From Aequorivita todarodis (GTDB lineage Bacteria > Bacteroidota > Bacteroidia > Flavobacteriales > Flavobacteriaceae), in assembly GCF_028561335.1 (NCBI RefSeq), contig NZ_JAQQTG010000019.1, forward strand, positions 62,001 through 126,000: DNA of 64,000 bases, written 5' to 3'. The translations under genes and the position numbers were made by a program. Positions 44,627 to 52,995 of this stretch are shown here, in pieces. The stretch's first letter is position 1. Each line of letters begins with the position of its first letter. Below the pieces are notes generated by a model. The model worked only from the letters and a program-made list of their open reading frames with translations. It was not told the DNA's origin and made no database searches.

Positions 44627-45948
44627 CTATTAAAATCAAACTGTTCCATATAATCGGCAATTCTTCTTAAAAAAGAACCTGCCAAATAACCATCAACTAT
44701 TCGATGGTCGAAGGAAAGTGAAAGGTACATCATTTGTCTAATTTCTATAGTATCACCCTCTTTTCGCTCCATTACTTCAGCACGTTTTTTTATAATTCCG
44801 GTTGCGAGAATTGCAGCTTCGGGTTGGTTGATAATTGGCGTTCCCATCAAACTGCCAAAAGTTCCCACATTGCTAATTGTAAAGGTGCTGCCTTTGGTTT
44901 CATCTGCTTTTAATTTGTTGTCGCGCGCTTTTCCGACGAGCTCATTTGTGGATGCGGCCAATTCTTTCAGATTCATTTTATCGGCATTTTTCACAACGGG
45001 AACAATTAAATTTCCCGAAGGTAGTGCGGTTGCCATGCCGATGTTTATTTCGTCCTTTACAATAATATTTGTTCCATCCAGCGAGGAATTTATCATTGGG
45101 AAATCTGCAATTGCTTTCGCCACACATTCAATAAAAAGTGGCGTGAACGTGAGTTTTTCGTTGTATTTTTTCTGAAAAGCGACTTTATTATTATTGCGCC
45201 AATTTACCATATCCGTTAAATCCGCCTCCACATAAGCGGTTACGTGGGGCGAAGTATGCTTGCTGAAAACCATATGGTCTGCAATCATTTGGCGCATGCG
45301 GTCCATTTCCACTATTTTGCCTTTTCCCTTGTCGAATTTCAAATTGGGGACTTGGAACACGGGATTCCCGCCTTCGCGGGAATTATGTGCAAACTGAAAC
45401 GGACGGCCGTTTTCAAGATAATTCGTAACATCGCTTTTCCGCAATCGACCCTCTTTTCCCGTTCCCGGAATTCGGGCGAGTTCTTCGTAAGAAATATGGT
45501 TTTTCCTCGCAATGCTATCGACCAGTGGCGAAATGAAAAGCCCACCCCCAGCCCCCCGAAGCAAGTTCGGGGCAGGCTCTCCCGAAGGGAGGGGAGCCAT
45601 AACCTTTGCTGTGCTTTCCTTTGAAACATTCGGTTTTTCGAAAATTTCGGTTTTAGAAACCGTTTTTCCTGAAGTTTTGCTCGTAGATTTTGAAGTTTCT
45701 TTTTCTCCCAAAAGTTCCAAAATAGCAATCACTTCTCCCACGGGAACAACGTCTCCATTTTTGAATTTATGCGCCACCATTTTTCCCGAAGCCGGTGCGG
45801 GTACTTCGTTGTCCACTTTGTCGGTGGCTACTTCAAGTAAAATATCGCCTTCTTCAAAAGAATCCCCTTCGGCAACCATCCAATTAATGATGGTTCCCTC
45901 GGTTATGCTCTCGCCCATTTTGGGCATTTTGAATTCTGTTTTATTCAT
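44617..45948 (-). CDS. Dihydrolipoamide acyltransferase, E2 of a 2-oxoacid dehydrogenase
   Basis: A 443-residue E2. Lipoyl domain 1-80 with the lipoyl lysine in EVATDKVDNEVPAP. Peripheral subunit-binding domain at about 140-175 (ISPLVDSIARKNHISYEELA, then GTGKEGRLRKSDV). Catalytic domain from about 210 with the His in LSFDHRIVDG. Residues about 116-137 (SGEPAPNLLRGAGGG) and about 188-198 (NSREGGNPVFQ) are translated repeats and fall exactly in the two flexible linkers between domains. The last bases overlap the 49-nt repeat. Confidence 0.93.
   Translation of the reverse strand: MNKTEFKMPKMGESITEGTIINWMVAEGDSFEEGDILLEVATDKVDNEVPAPASGKMVAHKFKNGDVVPVGEVIAILELLGEKETSKSTSKTSGKTVSKTEIFEKPNVSKESTAKVMAPLPSGEPAPNLLRGAGGGLFISPLVDSIARKNHISYEELARIPGTGKEGRLRKSDVTNYLENGRPFQFAHNSREGGNPVFQVPNLKFDKGKGKIVEMDRMRQMIADHMVFSKHTSPHVTAYVEADLTDMVNWRNNNKVAFQKKYNEKLTFTPLFIECVAKAIADFPMINSSLDGTNIIVKDEINIGMATALPSGNLIVPVVKNADKMNLKELAASTNELVGKARDNKLKADETKGSTFTISNVGTFGSLMGTPIINQPEAAILATGIIKKRAEVMERKEGDTIEIRQMMYLSLSFDHRIVDGYLAGSFLRRIADYMEQFDFNRTF
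45357..45383. repeat. In-frame attcccgccttcgcgggaat palindrome in the second E2 linker
   Basis: Perfect 20-base palindrome core with one central mismatch pair. Translated NSREGGNPVF. Same family at 51680 and 56780. Confidence 0.85.
45538..45599. repeat. In-frame palindromic insertion in the first E2 linker
   Basis: cccacccccagccccccgaa on one side and ctctcccgaagggaggggag on the other, with gcaagttcggggcagg between. Translated LPSGEPAPNLLRGAGGGL. Confidence 0.8.
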
Positions 45949-45957
45949 CCTGTCTTA

Positions 45958-46021
45958 TTCCTTTGCGAACTTTGCGCCTTTGCGGTGTATAAATTACCGC
46001 AGAGGCGCAGAGAACGCAGAG
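45958..46021. repeat. cgcagag inverted repeat between paaY and E2
   Basis: tttgcgaactttgcgccttt and gcagaggcgcagagaacgca surround gcggtgtataaattaccgc. Close relative of 21109-21167. Confidence 0.8.
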
Positions 46022-46023
46022 TT

Positions 46024-46623
46024 TTATTTATTTTTCCTAAATTCTTCCAACGTTTTATAAAAATCTTCTTGTTTGGGACGATTTGCTGGAATTTCCCGCA
46101 ACGGTTCAACCTCTCTCAAACTTTCGTGACAATCTGTTGGCAATTGTTGATACAATCGGGTTCCGGCGGTTTTCCACGCAATCGTTTCATCTGAAATATC
46201 TTTTATGGCTTTTGCGGGATTGCCGACGATTAATTTCCTTTTCGGAAACTTCTCTTCGGCCTTCACAAAACTCATTGCGCCAACGATGCATTCATCGCCA
46301 ATCTCGGCATCGTCCATGATTACGCTGTTCATTCCAATTAAACAATTCCGACCCAAATTTGCCCCGTGTATAATGGCCCCGTGGCCAACGTGTGCGCTTT
46401 CCTTCAACACAATACTTTTCCCCGGAAACATATGAATAGTACAGTTTTCCTGCACATTCACACCATCTTCCAAAATAATCTCCCCCCAATCGCCGCGAAT
46501 GGCCGCCCCCGGACCGATGTAGCAATTTTTACCAATAATCACATTACCCGTTACGGCCGCCAAAGGGTGGACGAAACTGGATTCGTGGATTACTGGGATG
46601 TGGCCTTTGAAGCTATAAATCAT
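46024..46623 (-). CDS. paaY: PaaY-like hexapeptide-repeat protein
   Basis: A 199-residue left-handed beta-helix protein (gamma-carbonic anhydrase fold). VIIGKNCYIGPGAAIRGDWG, NVQENCTIHMFPGKS and the metal-site histidines HVGHGAIIHG are present. PaaY is a thioesterase that removes dead-end CoA intermediates in phenylacetate degradation. The C-terminal extension LRYQQLP...ESLREVEPL-like part is typical of PaaY over plain carbonic anhydrase. The upstream six codons come from a palindrome; I start at MIYSFKGH. Confidence 0.87.
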   Translation of the reverse strand: MIYSFKGHIPVIHESSFVHPLAAVTGNVIIGKNCYIGPGAAIRGDWGEIILEDGVNVQENCTIHMFPGKSIVLKESAHVGHGAIIHGANLGRNCLIGMNSVIMDDAEIGDECIVGAMSFVKAEEKFPKRKLIVGNPAKAIKDISDETIAWKTAGTRLYQQLPTDCHESLREVEPLREIPANRPKQEDFYKTLEEFRKNK

Positions 46624-46712
46624 ATGCCCCCTAACCCCCAAAGGGGGAATTTTTTTTATTAATTATTGTTAAACCTTTACTAACCCCTCCCTTTGGGAGG
46701 GCTGGGGTGGGC
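46624..46712. repeat. Two G/C palindromes between paaF and paaY
   Basis: gccccctaacccccaaaggg (46625) and acccctccctttgggagggc (46682), separated by AT-rich sequence. Confidence 0.75.
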
Positions 46713-47465
46713 CTATTCAAACCGCTTCAACGTTTCCTTCGTAAAATCACTCAAAACCAACCTTCCCGAAATCACGGCTCTTTCCGCCAACAGCTCGTCC
46801 CAGTCTTCGGTGCCGCTCCAAAATACTTTCTTCATTTCTTTCATGGCTTCGGGATTGTAATTGCAAAGATTTTCGGCGAATTTCTGAACGGCTTCATCCA
46901 AGGCTTCCAAAGTATCAAAAACCTGATTGTACAAGCCTTTTTGGCGGGCCCATTCGGCTTCGTAGAACGAATTCGCGTCAATGGCTATCTGGCTGAAACC
47001 GCTCGTGCCCAATTTTCTTTCAACGGCGGGACCAACCACAAAGGGGCCGATGCCTACATTTAATTCACTTAATTTAATAGCGGCAAATTTAGTTGCCATA
47101 CAATAATCGGTCGCAGCGGCCACGCCAACGCCACCGCCAACGGTTTTTCCTTGAATTCTACCAATTATAAACTTTGGGCATTTTCGCATTGCGTTAATAA
47201 CGTTTGCAAATCCGCTGAAAAATAGTTTTCCGGTTTCGGCATCGTTGATACTGATCAATTCATTGAAACTGGCTCCCGCACAGAAAGTACGGTCGCCTCC
47301 ACTTTTTAAAATAATCACTTTCACCTCATCGTTATTTCCTGCTTCGATGATTGTTTTTGCGAGTTTTGCCAACAAATCTCCCGGCAGGCTGTTATGAGCT
47401 GGATGAAAGAATTCTATTGTGGCGATTCCGTTTTTTGTTTCTTGTTTTACGTATGGTTCTGTCAT
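46713..47465 (-). CDS. paaF: Enoyl-CoA hydratase of the phenylacetate pathway
   Basis: A 250-residue crotonase. ATIEFFHPAHNSL, TFCAGASFNEL for the oxyanion loop, and KTVGGGVGVAAATDYCMA are family motifs. Of the two crotonases in the cluster this one lacks the PaaG-type DSAGTFFLPRLIG, so PaaF (2,3-dehydroadipyl-CoA hydratase) is the likely role. The first catalytic Glu position is not conserved as in classic hydratases (NVGIGPFVVGPAVERKLG), so the exact reaction is inferred from the context. Confidence 0.78.
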   Translation of the reverse strand: MTEPYVKQETKNGIATIEFFHPAHNSLPGDLLAKLAKTIIEAGNNDEVKVIILKSGGDRTFCAGASFNELISINDAETGKLFFSGFANVINAMRKCPKFIIGRIQGKTVGGGVGVAAATDYCMATKFAAIKLSELNVGIGPFVVGPAVERKLGTSGFSQIAIDANSFYEAEWARQKGLYNQVFDTLEALDEAVQKFAENLCNYNPEAMKEMKKVFWSGTEDWDELLAERAVISGRLVLSDFTKETLKRFE

Positions 47466-47472
47466 ATGTCAA

Positions 47473-47613
47473 TGCGGATTCATTCCGCATTCGCTTTAAT
47501 GTTAATTCTTAATTTTTTTGTGGATTCATTCCGCATTCGCTTTAATCTTAATTACTAATTTATTTTGCGGATTCATTCCGCATTCGTGTCAATGGATTCA
47601 TCCCCCATTCGTC
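47473..47613. repeat. Four copies of ggattcattccgcattcg
   Basis: Copies begin near 47475, 47522, 47569 and 47594, the last one degenerate (ggattcatcccccattcg). The first three are spaced about 47 nt. Each copy is partly self-complementary (gcggaatgaatccgc). Confidence 0.8.
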
Positions 47614-47663
47614 TTATTCCTTATTCTTCTCAAACTTAGAAAGATCCCACCCATCGCTCAAAT

Positions 47664-47936
47664 CTAACCACTCCGGATTTTTTCTGTAATAATATTTATC
47701 TTCCACTCCTGTTTCCATTTTTTTAAGGCCTTCTCTCTTCTTATTGCTTCCTGAATCCATTGATGTTCTTCAAAATAAACCAATTTTTTGATATTATAAT
47801 AACCAACGTGCGTTTTATGGGTTGCGTTTTTATGTTCAAAAATCCTTCTTTCAATATTATTTGTCACGCCTACGTAAAAAATATGGTTCCTTTCGTGGGT
47901 TAGGATGTAGGTGTAATATTTGTGTTCGCGTGGCAT
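47664..47936 (-). pseudogene. GIY-YIG endonuclease-like gene with a C-terminal frameshift
   Basis: A 90-residue GIY-YIG protein (YYTYILTHERNHIFYVGVTN, then IERRIFEHKNATHKTH, YFEEHQWIQEAIRREKALKK). The frame ends early as ITEKIRSG. In the next frame the expected tail follows: NPEWLDLSDGWDLSKFEKNK and a stop at 47614. One extra A in the A6 run at about 47679-47684 would join them. So the gene is either freshly frameshifted or carries a sequencing error. I start at MPREHKYYTYIL. These small GIY-YIG proteins are common in Bacteroidota and their role is unknown. Confidence 0.8.
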
Positions 47937-47988
47937 ACAATCAATATTTGGATTGAGTTTATGCGACTGCGCAACAAGTGCGCAGGGA

Positions 47989-48018
47989 CAGTTTAATTTG
48001 CTATAGCAAATTAAACTG
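47989..48018. repeat. Perfect 30-bp palindrome over the paaZ stop codon
   Basis: cagtttaatttgcta followed by its exact reverse complement. The paaZ TAG lies at the centre. A gactgcgc...gcgcag hairpin precedes it. Confidence 0.95.
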
Positions 48019-50499
48019 CTCAAAATGGTGATTTAAATGCTTGCGCTCTAATAAATACCACTCATATCGGTTCATTTCCCCAAAAACCAGATTGTTCAAT
48101 TTGGCATCCGGATTTTCCTTGAAATAGTTTTTATACGCTTCCCTTTCCTCGATAAATTTCTCCTTAGCCGTTGCCAGATCCGGATGTTTCAATGTATCCA
48201 AAGTATCTTTTTCCAATTGTGGAAAATTTGTATTCCGAGGAAATTTGTCATAGTTATAAAGACTCGCATGGACTTTTTCCAAAATCTTTTCGGGTGTTGC
48301 AACCTCAAAATCCTGAATTTTTCCCGAAGCTATTTTATAGGTGTACTCCAAATGCTCCAACATATGCTGTGGCGTCATGATGCCCCATTTTGGCTTGGTT
48401 TCCTCAGTTAATTTATTTAGACATTCCTGGATTTTTTCGTCGGTCATTTCCACAAAAGTCTCTTGCTTTTTTTGAACCATGGTGAGAATTGTTGCAACGG
48501 CAACCAATTCATCTTCGGTATCAAAAACCTCGACAAACCATTTTACAATTCCACTTGGATGTTCTGCGGAAGCGACATCTCGATCTACCTTTTGTTTGCA
48601 GGTTAATCGTACATAAACAGTGTCGTTGTGATAAAGTGGGCGTAAAAATCGACAGTCTTCCAAACCGTAATTTGCAGCTACTGGACCTTTGTTCGGATAA
48701 ACGAATAATCCTGCCGCAGCCGCGATAATGAAGTAACCGTGGGCGGTTCGCTTTTCAAAAATACTGCCGTCCAGCGAAGTAATATCTGTATGTGCATAAA
48801 AATGGTCCCACGTAAGATTGGCGAAATTGATTATATCGGTATCGGTAAGCGTGCGATTATGCGTTTTTAACGACATTCCCGGCTCGATGTCTTCCCAATG
48901 GTATTTAAATGGATGCTGTTCCGCCTCTTTATATTTTGCATTCGCTTGATAAATTCCTGTGATTTCCGTTAAAGTTGTCGGTGAACCTTGAATGGCTGTT
49001 CGCTGCATATAATGTTTTATTCCGCGCATTCCGCCCATTTCCTCACCTCCGCCGGCGCGGCCCGGACCGCCGTGGACCAAACTTGGCAATGGCGAACCGT
49101 GACCCGTACTTTCCTTGGCGCTTTCGCGGTTTAGCACCAAAATTCTTCCGTGGTGCGAAGCGGCGTTGATAACATATTCTTTGGCAATTTTATCGTCATT
49201 CGTAGCAATGGAAGATACCAACGAACCTTTCCCCATTTGTGCCAACGTGATGGCTTCGTCTAAATTTTTGTAGGGCATAATGGTACTCACCGGACCGAAA
49301 GCTTCGGTTTCGTGCACGGCCAAATTTTTGAACGGATGGTCTTCGCGAAGTAAGATTGGAGCCAAGAATGCACCTTTTTTGGCATTGGCGCCGATTACTT
49401 CAATCTTGTCCAAATCGCCATAAACGATACTTGCGGTTTTTGACAATTCCTGAACGCGTTCCCTTACCTCCTTCACTTGATCCAAGCTCACCAAGGCGCC
49501 CATTCGCACTTCCTTTAAACGGGGATCGCCGATGGTTACTTTGGAAAGGGCCTTCCCGAGTGCAATCTGCACGTCCTCCACCAAATCCTGGGGCACGATA
49601 ATACGACGGATGGCGGTACATTTTTGGCCACATTTTACGGTCATTTCATTTCGCACTTCCTTGATAAAAAGGTCAAATTCAGCTGTTCCGGGAACCGCAT
49701 CTTCGCCCAAAACGGAGGCGTTTAAACTATCGGCTTCCATAGTAAAAGGTACGGCTTCGTCTATAATTCTCTTGTGCGCCTTCAGCATCCGACCTGTAGT
49801 TGCCGAACCGGTAAAAGTAACCACATCTTGGGATTCCACGCTATCGAGAATAGTTCTGGCCGAACCTGTAATCAATTGTAAAGCACCTTCGGGCAGAATT
49901 TTTGAAGCGATAATTTCACGAACTACGGCTTCAGTTAAAAACGAAGTGTTTGTTGCTGGTTTAACAACGGCAGGAACACCCGCCATCCAGTTCACAGCAC
50001 ATTTCTCCAACATTCCCCAAACGGGAAAATTGAATGCGTTTATATGAATTGCCACCCCGCGCTTCGGCACCATAATGTGATGTGCCATAAAACGGCCACC
50101 GCGCGACAAATCGATAGGTTCGCCCTCAACGTGATAGGATTGGTTTGGGAATAATTTTCTGAGGGAAGCATTGGCAAAAAGATTTCCGAAACCACCTTCA
50201 ATATCTATCCAACTATCCACTTTTGTCGCACCCGTTCGGTAACTGATTTCATAAAAATCGGCTTTCTTTTTTACTAGATGAAGCGCCAGGGATTTCAGCA
50301 TATTGCCGCGTTCCTGAAAGGTCATTTTCCGAAGAACCTCGCCTCCTTTGGTTCTTCCGTAATGGAGAATTTCACTGAAATCGAGGCCTTCGGTATCTGA
50401 AAGGGCCACTACTTCGCCGGTTATGGCATCGTGCATGGGCACGCCTTCTCCGTTTCCGGTAATCCATTGTCCTGTTACGTAATTATGTAGTTTTTTCAT
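48001..50499 (-). CDS. paaZ: PaaZ: oxepin-CoA hydrolase / 3-oxo-5,6-dehydrosuberyl-CoA semialdehyde dehydrogenase with an extra C-terminal domain
   Basis: An 832-residue protein. Residues 1 to about 515: aldehyde dehydrogenase with the general base in FTMEADSLNAS, the catalytic Cys in VKCGQKCTAIRR and the PaaZ-type GSPLPSLVHGGPGRAGGGEE. About 530-675: MaoC-like R-hydratase with YAHTDI...FEKRTAHGYF, which opens the oxepin ring. About 685-832: a DinB/DUF1569-like helical domain (GIMTPQHMLEHLEYTY, then FGEMNRYEWYLLERKHLNHH), absent from the E. coli enzyme. The protein cleaves the ring and oxidises the aldehyde. Confidence 0.93.
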   Translation of the reverse strand: MKKLHNYVTGQWITGNGEGVPMHDAITGEVVALSDTEGLDFSEILHYGRTKGGEVLRKMTFQERGNMLKSLALHLVKKKADFYEISYRTGATKVDSWIDIEGGFGNLFANASLRKLFPNQSYHVEGEPIDLSRGGRFMAHHIMVPKRGVAIHINAFNFPVWGMLEKCAVNWMAGVPAVVKPATNTSFLTEAVVREIIASKILPEGALQLITGSARTILDSVESQDVVTFTGSATTGRMLKAHKRIIDEAVPFTMEADSLNASVLGEDAVPGTAEFDLFIKEVRNEMTVKCGQKCTAIRRIIVPQDLVEDVQIALGKALSKVTIGDPRLKEVRMGALVSLDQVKEVRERVQELSKTASIVYGDLDKIEVIGANAKKGAFLAPILLREDHPFKNLAVHETEAFGPVSTIMPYKNLDEAITLAQMGKGSLVSSIATNDDKIAKEYVINAASHHGRILVLNRESAKESTGHGSPLPSLVHGGPGRAGGGEEMGGMRGIKHYMQRTAIQGSPTTLTEITGIYQANAKYKEAEQHPFKYHWEDIEPGMSLKTHNRTLTDTDIINFANLTWDHFYAHTDITSLDGSIFEKRTAHGYFIIAAAAGLFVYPNKGPVAANYGLEDCRFLRPLYHNDTVYVRLTCKQKVDRDVASAEHPSGIVKWFVEVFDTEDELVAVATILTMVQKKQETFVEMTDEKIQECLNKLTEETKPKWGIMTPQHMLEHLEYTYKIASGKIQDFEVATPEKILEKVHASLYNYDKFPRNTNFPQLEKDTLDTLKHPDLATAKEKFIEEREAYKNYFKENPDAKLNNLVFGEMNRYEWYLLERKHLNHHFEQFNLL

Positions 50500-50505
50500 T
50501 GATTA

Positions 50506-50838
50506 TCAATATTTTATAATTTTATCAAGCCCCTCTTTTACAATTTGAAAATCAGACATTGAAATCGCACCCATTTTTTTCAAAAATCGCTCTTTTGACA
50601 AGGAACGAATGTGAATTGTCATAACTTCCGATGTTTTTGATAATCCATTGCTAGCTGATGGCTTTAAAATTAAATTACCGTGATAGTTTTTTAGTTTCGA
50701 TGTTAAAGGACAAGCTATAATCGTATTCAGGTTATTATTTGCCAAATTTCCTGAAATTATTAGAGCTGGACGGCGCCCACTTTGTTCACTCCCTAAAACT
50801 GGATCAAAATAAACATCCCAAATTTCTGCCTGCTTCAT
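50506..50838 (-). CDS. MazF/PemK-like toxin
   Basis: A 110-residue MazF/PemK endoribonuclease-type protein. EIWDVYFDPVLGSEQSGRRP, PALIISGN, IIACPLTSKL and the late SMSDFQIVKEGL are family features. It overlaps its antitoxin gene (ATGA-type) and ends 6 nt before paaZ, so the pair is embedded in the paa operon. It likely cleaves mRNA when free of antitoxin; activity is inferred from family. Confidence 0.88.
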   Translation of the reverse strand: MKQAEIWDVYFDPVLGSEQSGRRPALIISGNLANNNLNTIIACPLTSKLKNYHGNLILKPSASNGLSKTSEVMTIHIRSLSKERFLKKMGAISMSDFQIVKEGLDKIIKY

Positions 50839-51080
50839 TCTTTGTCTAAATCTTCAAGTTGTTTAAAGTAATCTGCCATGCCTTCTTCAGCCATTGCAAG
50901 CATATCAGGATCATTAGCCATTTTTTTATAAGATTTTAGAAAAGCAGCACGATCTAACTGCTCCAGATAAATTTCAAGTGCTTTTTCAATTATCTTATTC
51001 TTTGGCAGTTGAAGATCTTTCGCTGCCTGGGATAGCTGCTCTAAGATATGGTCTGGTAATGATGATGTGAATGTTGCCAT
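50835..51080 (-). CDS. Ribbon-helix-helix antitoxin of the MazF-like toxin
   Basis: An 81-residue antitoxin. ATFTSSLPDHILEQLSQAAK is the N-terminal strand and first helix, LPKNKIIEKALEIYLEQLD the second helix, and an acidic tail follows (MAEEGMADYFKQLEDLDKE). It should bind the toxin and repress its own promoter. It is 60 percent or more identical by eye to the product of 51240-51485. Confidence 0.87.
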   Translation of the reverse strand: MATFTSSLPDHILEQLSQAAKDLQLPKNKIIEKALEIYLEQLDRAAFLKSYKKMANDPDMLAMAEEGMADYFKQLEDLDKE

Positions 51081-51147
51081 TTTATATTTATTTTGTGTAA
51101 ATATAATTAATATTGGGATTTAAACCTATAGGGAAGGTATATTTCAA

Positions 51148-51243
51148 CTAATATAAAAAAATTAACACTCCAACAAGCTGAGCGCAGCTTGCGAAACAGA
51201 GATTGGATTGAAAAACCACATTCCAAATTTCTTTCTTCTTCAT
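51148..51243 (-). pseudogene. Truncated MazF-like toxin remnant
   Basis: ATG overlapping the stop of the second antitoxin, then MKKKEIWNVV, which aligns with MKQAEIWDVY of the intact toxin. After ten codons the match ends in a repeat-like sequence (tttcgcaagctgcgctcagc) and a stop after 31 codons. Confidence 0.75.
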
Positions 51244-51485
51244 TTTTTATCATACTCTTTAAGCATTTCGAAATAATCCGCCATTCCTTCCTCTGCTATA
51301 TTCATTACCTCTTCATCCTGTGAAGCCCGCCGAAATGTCTTGGCATACCTTGCCTTCTTAAGTTCTCGCAGATATAAGGTTAATGCCTTTTCAATTAATC
51401 TGTTTTTTGGAACCTTAAGATCCTTTGCTTCCTTTGCAAGTGCTTCAAGAAGCTCGTCCGGTAAACTTGATGTGAATGTTGCCAT
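51240..51485 (-). CDS. Orphan ribbon-helix-helix antitoxin, second copy
   Basis: An 81-residue paralogue of the antitoxin at 50835-51080 (same ATFTSSLPDELLEALAKEAK start, same length, same acidic end EEGMADYFEMLKEYDKK). Its toxin gene is reduced to about ten codons. It could act as a spare antitoxin or as a repressor of the intact pair downstream. Confidence 0.83.
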   Translation of the reverse strand: MATFTSSLPDELLEALAKEAKDLKVPKNRLIEKALTLYLRELKKARYAKTFRRASQDEEVMNIAEEGMADYFEMLKEYDKK

Positions 51486-51529
51486 TTTATATTTATTATT
51501 TGTAAATATACACAGAAAAGTGAAATCGA

Positions 51530-51689
51530 AATCGAAAATTAAATTGAAGTTGAAAAGGGACGTAAGACTTAAGGGAACCAGGAACCACGACCGAATAAAG
51601 TTGAAATGGAAAGGGGAACCTGTCCTCCTACTACTGCGGGTAAACCGAAGGAGAAATCAAAAATCCGCAATCGTTCATAAGATTCCCGC
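51530..51689. repeat. Repeat-rich spacer between paaJ and the antitoxin gene
   Basis: Holds aagtgaaatcgaaatcgaaa, a gacgtaagacttaaggg fragment and an accaggaaccacgaccg fragment, then attcccgcctacgcgggaat at 51679. No gene seen in the spacer. Confidence 0.6.
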
Positions 51690-51702
51690 CTACGCGGGAA
51701 TT
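51679..51702. repeat. attcccgcctacgcgggaat palindrome providing the paaJ stop
   Basis: Read on the minus strand the last codons of paaJ (I-P-A-stop) fall in this element, the TAG being its centre. Confidence 0.85.
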
Positions 51703-52901
51703 CTTTCAATAATCGCTGCATAGCCCTGGCCAACGCCCACGCACATGGTAATTAAAGCGTATTTTTTATTTTGAAGTTGAAGTTCCAAAGCTGCGGAATA
51801 AGCGATTCGCGTCCCGGTAACCCCGAGCGGATGGCCAATTGCGATTGAACCGCCGTTTGGGTTGATCCGCGGGTCGTCATCTTTCAAACCCCATTCGCGG
51901 ATGCACGCTAACGCTTGTGAAGCGAAGGCTTCGTTCAATTCAATCACGTCCATATCTTCCATTTTCAAACCTGCTTTTTCCAAAGCTTTATTTGAAGCCG
52001 CAACGGGACCGATACCCATAATTCTTGGTTCAACTCCTACTACTGCTGAACTTACTATTCGAGCAATTGGTTTCAAGTTATATTTTTTTACGGCATCTTC
52101 GGAAGCAATTATGGTTGCTGCCGCGCCGTCATTCAATCCCGAGGAATTTCCCGCCGTAACACTTCCATCTTTTTTGAAAGCTGGGCGGAGTTTTGCCAAA
52201 ACTTCTTTTGTAGTTTCGGGACGAATGAATTCATCATCTTTAAAAATAATGGGGTCCTTCTTTCGCTGCGGAATTTCCACAGGAACTATTTCTTTTGAAA
52301 GCCTTCCATTTTGTTGGGCTTTTGCAGCTTTCATCTGTGAACGGTACGCAAACGCATCTTGGTCTTCCCTCGAAATATTATGTTTTTCAACTAAATTTTC
52401 GGCCGTATTTCCCATTCCATCGGTGCCGTACATTTCAGCCATTTTGGGGTTTACAAAACGCCAACCAAAACTGGAATCGTACATTTTTGCGTCCGTTCCA
52501 AACGCTTTTGAAGGTTTAGCAACAACGTATGGCCCACGCGTCATATTTTCAACACCGCCTGCAATGAACAAATCGCCATCGCCTGCTTTAATCGCACGGT
52601 TAGCGTGGATTATAGCCGAAAGTCCGCTGCTGCAAAGTCGGTTTACGGTTTCGCCGGGAACGGTTACAGGCAGACCCGCCAAAAGTGAGGCCATCCGAGC
52701 TACATTCCGATTATCTTCCCCAGCTTGATTTGCGCAGCCCAAGATTACATCATCGTACGCTTCTTTGGGGATGTTTGGGTTTCTTTTTACTATTTCAGCA
52801 ATTACTAATGCCGCCAAATCGTCTGTCCGCACAGCGCTTAGCGTTCCTTGATAACTTCCTATTGGAGTTCTTATTCCGTCAATTATGTATGTGTTTTTCA
52901 T
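51690..52901 (-). CDS. paaJ: 3-oxoadipyl-CoA / 3-oxo-5,6-dehydrosuberyl-CoA thiolase
   Basis: A 403-residue thiolase. Nucleophile Cys in VNRLCSSGLSA, then ENMTRGPYV, NSSGLNDGAAA, the base His in NPNGGSIAIGHPLGVTG and Cys in MCVGVGQGYA. It cleaves 3-oxoadipyl-CoA to succinyl-CoA and acetyl-CoA at the end of the phenylacetate pathway. RGPYV and the context favour PaaJ/PcaF over a general thiolase. The final codons and stop are in a palindrome. Confidence 0.92.
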   Translation of the reverse strand: MKNTYIIDGIRTPIGSYQGTLSAVRTDDLAALVIAEIVKRNPNIPKEAYDDVILGCANQAGEDNRNVARMASLLAGLPVTVPGETVNRLCSSGLSAIIHANRAIKAGDGDLFIAGGVENMTRGPYVVAKPSKAFGTDAKMYDSSFGWRFVNPKMAEMYGTDGMGNTAENLVEKHNISREDQDAFAYRSQMKAAKAQQNGRLSKEIVPVEIPQRKKDPIIFKDDEFIRPETTKEVLAKLRPAFKKDGSVTAGNSSGLNDGAAATIIASEDAVKKYNLKPIARIVSSAVVGVEPRIMGIGPVAASNKALEKAGLKMEDMDVIELNEAFASQALACIREWGLKDDDPRINPNGGSIAIGHPLGVTGTRIAYSAALELQLQNKKYALITMCVGVGQGYAAIIERIPA

Positions 52902-52927
52902 CTTATAGTATAATTAATTCCGAGGAA

Positions 52928-52962
52928 AACATCCCCCTAACCCCCTTCAAAGGGGGAATAAA
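52928..52962. repeat. G/C palindrome upstream of paaJ
   Basis: acatccccctaacccccttc plus aaagggggaat, 27 nt before the paaJ start. Confidence 0.75.
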
Positions 52963-52995
52963 TTCGTATTCAATTAAATTTTTCGGTAATTGATG

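Noticed and set aside
47473-47613. Evenly spaced repeats that look like a short CRISPR array
   Set aside because: Repeats are degenerate, the gaps are AT-rich and resemble each other, only three to four units exist, and no cas gene is near.
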